A DNA stretch of 64,000 nucleotides from Paludibacteraceae bacterium (GTDB lineage Bacteria > Bacteroidota > Bacteroidia > Bacteroidales > Paludibacteraceae): contig JAKSLA010000009.1 in assembly GCA_024401455.1 (NCBI GenBank), positions 1-64,000 on the forward strand, read 5' to 3'. Positions 17,581-24,983 of the stretch are shown piece by piece. The stretch's first letter is position 1; each line of letters opens with the position of its first letter. The notes under the pieces were generated by a model, which saw only the letters and a list, made by a program, of their open reading frames with translations, searched no databases and was not told the origin of the DNA. The translations under genes and the position numbers were made by a program.

Positions 17581-19383
17581 GTGAATAAATTTGTTTCATA
17601 TTTAGTCTTTTTCGCCATGTTGGCGTTTATGTCGCAGTCGTGTGCCAATATGGGTTCAGGACCGTCGGGTGGTTATGCGGACAGTATTCCGCCTTCAATG
17701 TTGGAGTCCAATCCTAAATACGGTGCCGTGAATTTTTCGGGCAATAAGGTGACGCTCACTTTTGATGAGTATATCACGCTCTCGAATGCGGCTAAGAAGG
17801 TCGTCGTATCGCCAACGCAGACCATCCCTCCGATTGTGAAGGGCATAGGAAAGAAGGTGACGGTGGAATTGAAGGATTCCATGATTCCGAACACTACTTA
17901 TTCGATTAATTTTGGTAATGCGATAGTTGACAACAACGAATCGAATCCAATCGAAGACTTTTATTTCAGTTTCTCTACGGGATCGGTGTTGGATACGATG
18001 TCTATCTACGGTACCGTTTTGGATGCCCGCACGTTGGCTCCGATGAAGGAGGTTTATGTAGGCGTCTATTCCAATCTTTCGGATACGATTTTCGGGAAAG
18101 AGAAGATGGAGCGCATTGCATTGACCGATGCCGATGGTAAGTTTGCCATGTACAATCTGCAGGCAAAGCCTTATCGCCTTTATGCTTTGGCAGACGCAAA
18201 TGCGAACAGTTACTTTGACGTGCCAACGGAGGCCATTGCCTTTCAAATGGAGTCTTTGCAGCCGGCCATGTCGGAGAAGGTCGTTGTTGACACCTTTTAT
18301 ACCGATTCTATGACAATTTCAAAAATAGAAAATCGTGTCTGCCGTCGTTATTATCCGGACTCAATCGTTTTGATGATGTTCAACGAGGAGGTGAAGCAGC
18401 AACTCTTTGTAAAGCACGAACGCAAGGAGGCGGATAAGTTGCATGTCTATTTCAAGAATTACAACAAACTGATGCCTACGCTGAATCCTCTTAACTTCTC
18501 GACCAAGGATTGGTCGGTGGTGGAGCCATCGGTTACCAAGGATACGATTCTCTATTGGGTGAAGGATACCCTGTTGGCTAAGATGGATACATTGCTCTTT
18601 ACGATGGATTATCAAAAGTTCGATTCGTTGGGCGAGTTGGTTCCTGCCCAGGATACATTGGCCTTTACATACATTAACCCTGCAAAGAAGACTACAAGAC
18701 GTAGGAAAAAGCAGGAGGCACGGACGTTCCTTGCTGTAGAGAGTTTCGTTTCCCTCTTGGAATGGAACGAGGCCCCTATATTAAGGTGGGTTAAGCCAGT
18801 AGAATCGTTTGGAAACGGACAATTCAAAATTCAAGAGAAGCAAGATACGATATGGGTGGATGTGGAGGCTTCCGTGTCGCCTGTCGAGAACTCGGGTAAT
18901 CGTGCGTTTAAGTTCGACATGAAAATAGATCCGGAGAAACGCTATCGCTTGCTTATCGATTCGGCTATGGTTAACTCCGCCAGCGGTTTGCATAATGACA
19001 AGGAGGAGTGGCCTTTTAGAAGAAAAGGGGATGATGACTATGTGAAGTTGGTGCTTCATACGAAGAATGCCCCAGCCAATGCGGTGGTAGAGGCTACGGT
19101 AAGAAACAATACGAAGCAGACGGTGAAGTTGAATGCCAATGGTGATGCTGTATTTGAGAAGTTGTCGCCTGCCACTTACATTGTGCGTATGTTTGAAGAC
19201 CGCAACGGTGATGGTAAGTGGACCACCGGAAATTATGCAGAGAAGCGTGTGCCTGAACAGGTTTACTATTATAGTAAGCCACTCGTTTTGAAGCAAGGTT
19301 GGGATCAAGAGGAGGATTGGGATGTGACGGAGAAGCCGTTTACAGAGCAAGCGCCTAAGGTTGAGAAAAAGAAGAAACGTTGA
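17581..19383 (+). CDS. lipoprotein with N-terminal bacterial Ig-like (BIG_5) domain
   Basis: 600 residues with a GTG start preceded by AAGAAGAAAAG. The signal ends in a lipobox (FMSQSC, Cys21). Residues about 36-135 have the Big_5 pattern: DSIPPSMLESNPKYGA, VTLTFDEYITLSN, then TTYSINFGNAIVDNNE and FYFSFSTG. A second beta-rich domain follows, resembling carboxypeptidase-regulatory or filament repeats (GTVLDARTLAPMKEVYVGVY, FAMYNLQAKPYRLYALADANAN), repeated again near the C-terminus (YIVRMFEDRNGDGKWTTG). Such lipoproteins are usual in Bacteroidetes; the role is unknown. Its TGA overlaps the WbqC gene's ATG. Confidence 0.8.
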   Translation: MNKFVSYLVFFAMLAFMSQSCANMGSGPSGGYADSIPPSMLESNPKYGAVNFSGNKVTLTFDEYITLSNAAKKVVVSPTQTIPPIVKGIGKKVTVELKDSMIPNTTYSINFGNAIVDNNESNPIEDFYFSFSTGSVLDTMSIYGTVLDARTLAPMKEVYVGVYSNLSDTIFGKEKMERIALTDADGKFAMYNLQAKPYRLYALADANANSYFDVPTEAIAFQMESLQPAMSEKVVVDTFYTDSMTISKIENRVCRRYYPDSIVLMMFNEEVKQQLFVKHERKEADKLHVYFKNYNKLMPTLNPLNFSTKDWSVVEPSVTKDTILYWVKDTLLAKMDTLLFTMDYQKFDSLGELVPAQDTLAFTYINPAKKTTRRRKKQEARTFLAVESFVSLLEWNEAPILRWVKPVESFGNGQFKIQEKQDTIWVDVEASVSPVENSGNRAFKFDMKIDPEKRYRLLIDSAMVNSASGLHNDKEEWPFRRKGDDDYVKLVLHTKNAPANAVVEATVRNNTKQTVKLNANGDAVFEKLSPATYIVRMFEDRNGDGKWTTGNYAEKRVPEQVYYYSKPLVLKQGWDQEEDWDVTEKPFTEQAPKVEKKKKR

Positions 19384-19994
19384 TGCTTATGACGACACTT
19401 CTTCCGTTGTCCTATTTAGGTCCTGTCAGTTATTACGACGCGATGCTCCAGTCGGAGAGCGTGTTGTTGGAGCAGTATGAGCACTATGTGAAGCAGACGT
19501 ACCGTACTCGTTGTAAAATAGCGACGGGCAACGGGATTATGGATTTGACAGTGCCTGTCGATAAGCCATCCAGCAAGTGTGCGATGAAGGATTTGCGCAT
19601 AGCCTACAAAGAAAATTGGCAGCAGATCCATTGGCGGGCGTTGGAGTCGGCCTATCGCAACTCACCCTTCTTTGATTATTATCGAGACGATTTCGAACCC
19701 TTTTATACAAAGCAGACAGAATTTTTGTTGGATTTGAATCTTGGGCTGCACGAAGTGGTGGCTTCCCTTATCGGCAAGTTGCCGAAGGTGACGTTGACGC
19801 AAGCCTATGAAAGCGAATGTGCGGAGAATGTGGTCGATTTGCGTAATGCCTTTTCTCCCAAAGCCGTTTCTTCCTATCAGGGGAAGCCTTACTATCAGGT
19901 CTTTGACCAGAAGTTCGGGTTTCAAAATGATTTGAGCATTGTCGATTTGTTGTTCAATATGGGCCCAGAATCAATTCTTGTGCTACGTCCGTAG
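19383..19994 (+). CDS. WbqC-family protein
   Basis: 203 residues. The start is the ATG overlapping the previous gene's stop (TGATG). Family signatures include LGPVSYYDAMLQSE, a KQTYRTRCKIATGNG block, LTVPVD, and the FFDYYRDDFEPFY segment that follows SAYRNSP. WbqC was named from O-antigen gene clusters; the biochemical role is not established, though several members adjoin lipoprotein or nucleotide-sugar genes. Translational coupling to the Ig-like lipoprotein suggests a shared process. Confidence 0.85.
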   Translation: MLMTTLLPLSYLGPVSYYDAMLQSESVLLEQYEHYVKQTYRTRCKIATGNGIMDLTVPVDKPSSKCAMKDLRIAYKENWQQIHWRALESAYRNSPFFDYYRDDFEPFYTKQTEFLLDLNLGLHEVVASLIGKLPKVTLTQAYESECAENVVDLRNAFSPKAVSSYQGKPYYQVFDQKFGFQNDLSIVDLLFNMGPESILVLRP

Positions 19995-20055
19995 TAGGGG
20001 CATATAAGGCGTTGCTTGTTTCAGAGACGTGTGATTTTGCATTCAAAAGGATATA

Positions 20056-20096
20056 GACGGGAGAATCCTTAATTGGAGTCCTCCCGTCTTTTTTTA
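20056..20096 (+). terminator. rho-independent terminator
   Basis: GACGGGAG and CTCCCGTC flank an AATCCTTAATTGGAGT-containing loop and are followed by a T-run. It ends the Ig lipoprotein-WbqC transcript and faces the minus-strand gene at 20128. Confidence 0.75.
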
Positions 20097-20127
20097 TGAC
20101 CTATATATTGTCGTAAATAAGCAATCT

Positions 20128-20646
20128 TTATTTCATTGAGTCAATATAATCCCTGATTCCTTGCATAAAATCTTCTCTACTATTGCCGTCGAAATCAATA
20201 ATATTGTCGATGTACCAATCTCCTCTTTCGAATGCCATTTCCAAAATGCGAGAATGCTTAGTCCCGAAGTTATAGAGGTCGAGGGAGACGGTAGCCTTGC
20301 CATCTTTCACTTCAGTCACCTTGATATTTTCAAATTTCAAATCCTTGAAATCTTGGCAATAACACCAGTAGTCGTAGTCTAAAAAAGCCATCTCTTCGTT
20401 ACTGCTGGACTCCGCCAACGCGAACTCTTTCATGGATTCGTTCCATTTCGTAGTGCAATACAATGAATCAAAGTTCTTGCTATTATAAGCCTCTCTATTA
20501 TAAGTGGTCACAACATCAGAATAGATGGCCTCAACGCGCTTTTCTATCATCTCAGAGACATTCTCTTTGGCATCCTTCTGTGACGAATTGCAAGAAATCA
20601 TGGCACCCATCAAGACAAGATGGAGAGCAGTTTTTGGTGTAAACAT
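20128..20646 (-). CDS. unrecognised lipoprotein
   Basis: 172 residues. A short signal ends at a lipobox (LMGAMISC, Cys19). After a linker (NSSQKDAKEN) the mature region is a small mixed alpha/beta fold with VEAIYSDVVTTYNREAYNSKNFDSLYC, a repeated aromatic CYCQDFKDLKFENI segment, and a GDWYIDNIIDFD ending. The layout (helix, YxxVxxxYN, then a beta pair with GxWYIDxI) resembles DUF3828-type lipoproteins, but the match is by eye only. Transcribed alone. Confidence 0.55.
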   Translation of the reverse strand: MFTPKTALHLVLMGAMISCNSSQKDAKENVSEMIEKRVEAIYSDVVTTYNREAYNSKNFDSLYCTTKWNESMKEFALAESSSNEEMAFLDYDYWCYCQDFKDLKFENIKVTEVKDGKATVSLDLYNFGTKHSRILEMAFERGDWYIDNIIDFDGNSREDFMQGIRDYIDSMK

Positions 20647-20886
20647 TATTTATCTATTTATCAATTATTGTTTTCGCTGAAAAATGGAGAATTTAAAGGC
20701 ATCCTCTTTTTTTGATATTCTCGTTGTAAAATTACGAATTATATCGAGCAATTTTACTCGTTTTTATAAAAAACTTGTACGATAATTGCCTATAAATCAA
20801 CATAGGGCAGTGTTGTGACATTTTAGAATGCGGATGATAGTTAAAGTCTGAATAATTAGTAAATTAGGGCCATAAAAACAATAAAT

Positions 20887-20991
20887 ATGAATACAATATC
20901 TAAAGCATTAGTTATGGCATTTCTTCTGGCGGGATGTGCAAACAATCAGTCGTCCAACCATAGTTGCGAGGCGGAGAAGGAATGTGAATGA
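20887..20991 (+). CDS. 34-residue lipoprotein
   Basis: ATG at 20887 opens a 34-codon frame: a signal peptide (MNTISKALVMAFLLAGC) with a strong lipobox LLAGC, then a short Ser/Asn-rich tail with a second and third Cys (HSCEAEKECE) before TGA. AATAAAT precedes the start. It is too short for most gene finders. It could be a real small lipoprotein or the start of a gene that has been truncated; nothing beyond the stop continues the frame. It faces the Uma2-like genes, with a terminator between at 21046. Confidence 0.5.
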   Translation: MNTISKALVMAFLLAGCANNQSSNHSCEAEKECE

Positions 20992-21045
20992 GAGCGAAGC
21001 ACAGGCATCTAATGAGTAACGAGGTGAGGCATAAGTGCATAAAAA

Positions 21046-21074
21046 AAGGTGTACTCCGAGATAGAGTACACCTT
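21046..21074. terminator. bidirectional terminator
   Basis: AAGGTGTACTC and GAGTACACCTT form an 11-bp perfect stem with the loop CGAGATA, with A-run on the left and T-rich sequence on the right. It separates the 34-residue lipoprotein from the first Uma2-like gene on the minus strand. Confidence 0.75.
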
Positions 21075-21094
21075 GCTTTTGTTTACTATAGTCT

Positions 21095-21568
21095 TTATTC
21101 CATGGCCATGAGCCCTTCATAATATTTTTTTACCTTTTGGACGTATTCCCAATTTATTAAACTATCTAATTTCACATTAAAAAGTTTGGAGTAATCTTGG
21201 TCATATTCATTTTCATGAATGCTATGCCACTCTTTTGTGCTATGGTTTAAAACAAAAATTTCCGCCCAGGGAAACTTTGCTTTATACTCGTCGATGCACT
21301 CTTGAATGACATTTTTTACCATTCTCTGCTCTGTTATCTCTATAATCAATACAGGAGTCAACTTCTGCTTGTTCTTTCCGTCAAAAATCACGACATCGGG
21401 GGTTTTCGAATTTCGATCCAACTCAACGGGTTCCTCTGTGTTTATTAGCCATCTCTTATTAGTCACCGTTAATCCTAATTGTGCCGATAAGATATGCCTG
21501 ATTGTTGCGTGAGGCTGATTCGCTCTTGGTCTCATTTCAACCCCATCGTAAACATCTAAAATTCCCAT
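21095..21568 (-). CDS. Uma2-like / PD-(D/E)XK nuclease-type protein, copy 1
   Basis: 157 residues. The core resembles Uma2-like restriction-endonuclease-fold proteins: TPDVVIF, then PVLIIEITEQRMVK, then the IQECIDEYKAKFPWAEIFVLN segment, where conserved Asp and Glu and a downstream Lys/Tyr helix form the expected catalytic layout (PD...(E)xT...K). It shares the DxYDGVxM opening with copies 2 and 3. The known family function is uncertain; many Uma2-type proteins come in expanded copies in accessory regions. About 40 bases upstream is a remnant of an unrelated gene (21607-21750). Classification as a nuclease is from pattern only. Confidence 0.6.
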   Translation of the reverse strand: MGILDVYDGVEMRPRANQPHATIRHILSAQLGLTVTNKRWLINTEEPVELDRNSKTPDVVIFDGKNKQKLTPVLIIEITEQRMVKNVIQECIDEYKAKFPWAEIFVLNHSTKEWHSIHENEYDQDYSKLFNVKLDSLINWEYVQKVKKYYEGLMAME

Positions 21569-21606
21569 ACTCTTAAATTTTAATTGTTAGTACTCGTAAA
21601 TATATA

Positions 21607-21750
21607 TTATTTTTGTTTTTCTTCAAAATTCAACACCCCTTGTTCGGGTTCTTTCGGAAAGATCATTTTCAATTCTTCCTCGCTGAGGTAGTCTTCTGCT
21701 TTGAATACGAAGGCACGCCCACGAAACTTTTCCCATACCACATCGGACAT
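21607..21750 (-). pseudogene. remnant C-terminus of an unidentified gene, copy 1
   Basis: 47 codons encode MSDVVWEKFRGRAFVFKAED followed by YLSEEELKMIFPKEPEQ and a GVLNFEEKQK ending. Nearly identical coding segments occur at 22376 and, with an in-frame stop, at 38496; the last 14 codons recur at 39195. Here the similarity starts exactly at MSD, and the upstream frame is unrelated. Each copy ends 35-40 bases upstream of a Uma2-like gene or of a copy of its promoter. The family is not recognised. Confidence 0.6.
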
Positions 21751-21816
21751 TTTACAAAGTGATAATGTGACGTATGATGTGATTGCATTGTGATTTCGAC
21801 TGTACATGCATAAAAA

Positions 21817-21842
21817 AAGAGGGAACTCAGTGAGCCCCTCTT
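21817..21842. terminator. terminator between Uma2-like copies
   Basis: AAGAGGG and CCCTCTT flank GAACTCAGTGAGC, with an inner CTCA/TGAG pairing, preceded by an A-run. It lies downstream of Uma2-like copy 2 on the minus strand. Confidence 0.6.
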
Positions 21843-21860
21843 ATAATCTAATGTTGTTCG

Positions 21861-22316
21861 TTATTCAAAAAATGCACTATGTGCCTTTTTTAATTTTTTC
21901 CATGGAATAGCATCGTCTATACATCCATTTATAAATTTACAGTAGTAACTTTCAAACTCATTGTCGTGAATGCTCGTCCACTCTGTTTTGGTGTAGTTCA
22001 GAACAAAAATTTCGGCATTTGGAAACAACGGGAGGTACTCTTCTTTACATTTTTGAATTATTTGCTTTACCATTTTTTGGTTTGTTATTTCTATAATTAC
22101 GCATGGTGTAGAATCATCATCTACTATTGAAACATCTGGTGTTTTCCCATTCCTATCTTTAGTTACAGGATTTTCGGGGGTACACCAATAATCATCCTTC
22201 CCTTGTATTTCCAATTTTTCAACAAACCAAGTTGTTATATAAGCTGCTATTTTAGAATGTATTTCATAAGGTTTTGGACTCATTCCAACACCATCACATA
22301 AATCTAGTAAACTCAT
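21861..22316 (-). CDS. Uma2-like / PD-(D/E)XK nuclease-type protein, copy 2
   Basis: 151 residues from the ATG at 22316, which matches the starts of copies 1 and 3; an ATG at 22328 would add MIEN. It shares with copy 3 (about 80 percent by eye) the segments DLCDGVGMS, TTWFVEKLEIQGKDDYWCTPENP, GKTPDVSIVDDDS, VIIEITNQKMVKQIIQKC, and NAEIFVLNYTKTEWTSIHDNE. Copy 1 is more distant. The TPD...EITxxK pattern fits a restriction-endonuclease-like fold. The promoter-like TATATTTAC just upstream, within 22363-22375, is conserved among copies. Confidence 0.6.
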   Translation of the reverse strand: MSLLDLCDGVGMSPKPYEIHSKIAAYITTWFVEKLEIQGKDDYWCTPENPVTKDRNGKTPDVSIVDDDSTPCVIIEITNQKMVKQIIQKCKEEYLPLFPNAEIFVLNYTKTEWTSIHDNEFESYYCKFINGCIDDAIPWKKLKKAHSAFFE

Positions 22317-22375
22317 ATTCTCAATCATTTTAATTGTTAGTACACGTATTAATTGTTAGTACTCGTAAATATATA

Positions 22376-22681
22376 TTATTCTTGTTTTTCTTCAAAATTC
22401 AACACCCCTTGTTTGGGTTCTTTCGGAAAGATCATTTTCAATTCTTCCTCGCTGAGGTAGTCTTCTGCTTTGAATACGAAGGCACGCCCACGAAACTTTT
22501 CCCATACCACATCGGACATGGAAGCGTCCAGTGTGTATTGGTAGCGGGGCAACGAGTAACGCACTGGCGACGGGTTGCCGTTGCTCGCCCTGGTAACGTC
22601 CGCCTTCATGTGCTGCATGATCACCTGCCTGATTTGGTTCTCGTACTTCTTCAGACCGGCAACACGTTCGCAGAGCGCAAG
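22376..22681 (-). pseudogene. 5'-truncated remnant of the unidentified gene, copy 2 (longest)
   Basis: An open frame with no credible start runs from the junction near 22681 to a stop at 22376. It reads ALCERVAGLKKYENQIRQVI then MQHMKADVTRASNGNPSPVR, YSLPRYQYTLDASMSDVVWE and the KFRGRAFVFKAED block shared with copies 1 and 3. The N-terminal part is replaced at the junction by a divergent gene fragment on the other strand. A helical VAGLKKYENQIRQVI segment suggests a coiled coil or DNA-binding helix; the family is not recognised. Not an intact gene. Confidence 0.6.
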
Positions 22682-23017
22682 CCTACCCGCGAGGAGTACA
22701 AGGAGTTGCTTGACGGTTGTGATTGGAAAATGTCAAACGAAGGGGCAGTAAGATGTGCCATTGGCGTTTCCAAGAAGAATGGACAAGAAATTCTCTTCCC
22801 ATGTACAGGATATCGAACGGACATGAACATCGAGAATATTTTGCCCAAGGACAAGAGCAATGGCGAAAACAATGAAAGTGCAGCAGAAGGCTATTATTGG
22901 TCCTCTTCTTTAGATGAGTTCCAATTTTTCGGAACGTATGTCCGCATCTCTTGTTCGGAGATAAGTGGCATCCATCGGGATAATGGATTTCTCGTCAGAC
23001 CTGTCGCTTCAAAATGA
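22682..23017 (+). pseudogene. 5'-truncated FSU-type secreted protein fragment
   Basis: From the junction near 22682 the plus frame reads PTREEYKELLDGCDWKMSNE, then KKNGQEILFPCTGYRT, a GYYWSSSLDE segment and the ending DNGFLVRPVASK. This is the C-terminal half of the family at 679-1440 (compare MPTRAEQDEL, VIFLPAAGCRGY, RYWPSTLS and SVRAVTK). The signal peptide and the N-terminal half are missing. An open frame back to 22334 exists only because it runs antisense to remnant copy 2, so it is not real. Confidence 0.7.
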
Positions 23018-23053
23018 TAGGAATTTTAGTGCCGTCTGAAATCCTCGTTCCAG

Positions 23054-23085
23054 TTTGTTGGTACGCAAAAAAATAATACCTTTGT
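23054..23085 (+). promoter_or_regulatory. promoter of the acyltransferase-radC operon
   Basis: TTTG at 23054-23057, a 19-base spacer and TACCTTTGT at 23077-23085; an exact consensus. Predicted start about 17 bases before the ATG at 23108. Confidence 0.75.
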
Positions 23086-23107
23086 CTATAGTTAATTGTT
23101 TACTAAT

Positions 23108-24268
23108 ATGGAAAGCGAATATAATTTTGATGATATACGTCCGTACAGAGATTCGGAGTTGCACGAAGGAATGAAGCGTGCCGTTGTAATACCAGAGTTG
23201 GACAAGGTGTTGGCCTATCTCTTCCCTGACAAAAATTTGGACGAGTTCAAGCAGTACCTTCTTTCGATGAAGACGGTTCACGAATTTCAAGAGAAGGTGA
23301 TTGCGAAGTTCTTGTTGGATTTGGCGGCAAAAACTGCCAACGGGATGGATATTAATGGTTTGGATGATTTGGATAAGGAGAAATCTTACCTATATATTTC
23401 CAACCACCGTGACATCGTGCTTGATGCAGCCTTCTTGGATACATTGATGATTGGACATGGTATGTATGCGGCTGAAAACGCAATTGGAGACAACCTTTGT
23501 TCTCGTTCGTGGATTGCTGAGATGATGAAGATGAACCGAAACTTCATTGTTAAGCGTAGTGGTACGAAGCGTGAGATTTTTGATGCGTCAAAGAAGTTGT
23601 CGGCCTACATCCGCCAAAACATTGAAAATAATAGCAGTTCCATCTGGATTGCGCAACGTGAGGGTAGAGCGAAAGACTCTAATGACCGTACGCAGGAGAG
23701 CCTCTTGAAGATGTTGAGCATGAGTGCAGGCAAGGACCTCCGACAGAGTTTCATCGACTTGAACATTACGCCTGTCAGCATCAGTTATGAGTATGACGCT
23801 TGCGACTTCCTTAAGGCGAAAGAATTCCAACAGAAGAGGGATGACGCTGAGTTCAAGAAGGCGGCGGACGACGACGTTTTGAGTATGCAGACGGGTATGA
23901 TGGGCTACAAAGGTCATATCCACTATGAGGTTTGTGAACCTATCTCCAAGCAGTTGGAGGCGATGGTTGCGCCAGACGCCGATCGTCAGACGGTGATTGA
24001 GGCCGTAGCCGCTTTGGTGGATAAAGCCATTCATTCTCACTATAGGTTATACCCTGGAAATTATGTGGCGTATGACGAGTTGGAAGGCACGAGTCGTTTT
24101 GCCGGCGAGAAGTACACGGACGAGCAGAAGGCTACTTTCGACGCCTATATCGCAAAGCAGATTGCCAAGATTGATTTGCCGAACAAGGACGAAGCCTTCT
24201 TGCGAGAGAGACTTTTGACGATGTATTCCAATCCGTTGAAAAATTATATGAAAGCGATAGAAGCATAA
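23108..24268 (+). CDS. PlsC-like 1-acyl-glycerol-3-phosphate acyltransferase family protein
   Basis: 386 residues from the ATG at 23108 (TTG at 23096 is less likely). YLYISNHRDIVLDAAFL near residue 95-110 is the variant of the acyltransferase NHxxxxD motif, followed by the AENAIGD and NFIVKRSGTKRE blocks with the acceptor-site Arg, and WIAQREGRAKD for the third motif. It is longer than simple PlsC proteins and has a distinct C-terminal helical region. The family transfers acyl chains in phospholipid or ornithine-lipid synthesis; the acceptor is not evident. Its stop abuts the radC ATG (TAAATGG), so the two are likely co-translated. Confidence 0.8.
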   Translation: MESEYNFDDIRPYRDSELHEGMKRAVVIPELDKVLAYLFPDKNLDEFKQYLLSMKTVHEFQEKVIAKFLLDLAAKTANGMDINGLDDLDKEKSYLYISNHRDIVLDAAFLDTLMIGHGMYAAENAIGDNLCSRSWIAEMMKMNRNFIVKRSGTKREIFDASKKLSAYIRQNIENNSSSIWIAQREGRAKDSNDRTQESLLKMLSMSAGKDLRQSFIDLNITPVSISYEYDACDFLKAKEFQQKRDDAEFKKAADDDVLSMQTGMMGYKGHIHYEVCEPISKQLEAMVAPDADRQTVIEAVAALVDKAIHSHYRLYPGNYVAYDELEGTSRFAGEKYTDEQKATFDAYIAKQIAKIDLPNKDEAFLRERLLTMYSNPLKNYMKAIEA

Positions 24269-24964
24269 ATGGAAAAAGAAGTTCGCACCAGCATCAAGTT
24301 CTGGGCGCAGGACGATAGGCCGCGCGAGAAGTTGATGATGAAGGGGCGCGAATCACTTTCGAATGCGGAATTACTTGCTGTTTTGTTAGGCTCTGGAAAT
24401 AAGGATGAAAGTGCGGTGGAACTATCTCAGCGCATCTTGCAGTCTGTCGATAATAGTCTGAACAAACTGGGAAGATGCTCTGTTTCGGATTTGGTTTCCT
24501 CCTTTCGAGGCATTGGCGAGGCCAAGGCCATTACAATCATAGCAGCGTTGGAGTTGGGGCGTAGGCGAAAAGCCGAACCCTCCTCTGAACGCGTAATCAT
24601 TTCGTCGAGTGACGCCATTTTCCAAGAAATGCAAGGCTTGGCAGATTTGGACCATGAAGAACTTTGGATCCTTATGTTGGACAAGTCGTTGGCTATTCAG
24701 CGCAAGTGGCGGGCATTCATAGGCGGCGTGGATGTGTCAATCTTCGATATACGTTTAGTTATGAAGGAGTTGATAACCTCTTTGACAACGGCGGTCGTCA
24801 TGGTACACAACCATCCGTCGGGCAGGAAAAGTCCAAGTGCCCAGGACGAAAGTATCACTAAAAAATTAAAGTCCGCTTGTGAACTGTTCAACATCAGGTT
24901 GATCGATCATGTGATAATCGCAGGTGATAGTTACTACAGTTTTATGCAAAGCGGTAAATTATAG
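24269..24964 (+). CDS. radC: RadC family (UPF0758) protein with JAB1/MPN-like fold
   Basis: 231 residues. N-terminal helices contain the UPF0758 signature RPREKLMMKGRESLSNAELL and a HhH-like FRGIGEAKAITI. The C-terminal JAMM-type metal site is VHNHPSGRKSPSAQDE (HxHx7SxxD). Named for DNA repair, but the E. coli protein's repair role has been questioned; function is uncertain. A candidate hairpin-like element overlaps the stop at 24952. The next gene starts 20 bases later on the same strand. Confidence 0.92.
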   Translation: MEKEVRTSIKFWAQDDRPREKLMMKGRESLSNAELLAVLLGSGNKDESAVELSQRILQSVDNSLNKLGRCSVSDLVSSFRGIGEAKAITIIAALELGRRRKAEPSSERVIISSSDAIFQEMQGLADLDHEELWILMLDKSLAIQRKWRAFIGGVDVSIFDIRLVMKELITSLTTAVVMVHNHPSGRKSPSAQDESITKKLKSACELFNIRLIDHVIIAGDSYYSFMQSGKL

Positions 24965-24974
24965 AAGCCCCCTT
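24952..24974 (+). promoter_or_regulatory. degenerate copy of the obgE/pgeF leader element
   Basis: CGGTAAATTATAGAAGCCCCC aligns with the obgE element CGGGGAATTTATAGAAGTCCC over its length with one gap, and is followed by CTTTAT. It ends 10 bases before the start of the deacetylase-like gene. Stem pairing here is weak. Confidence 0.35.
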
Positions 24975-24983
24975 TATCTTGTT

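Noticed and set aside
22334..23017. Single 227-codon plus-strand gene
   Set aside because: Its first half is antisense to a remnant of another gene; only the part after about 22682 resembles a protein family.
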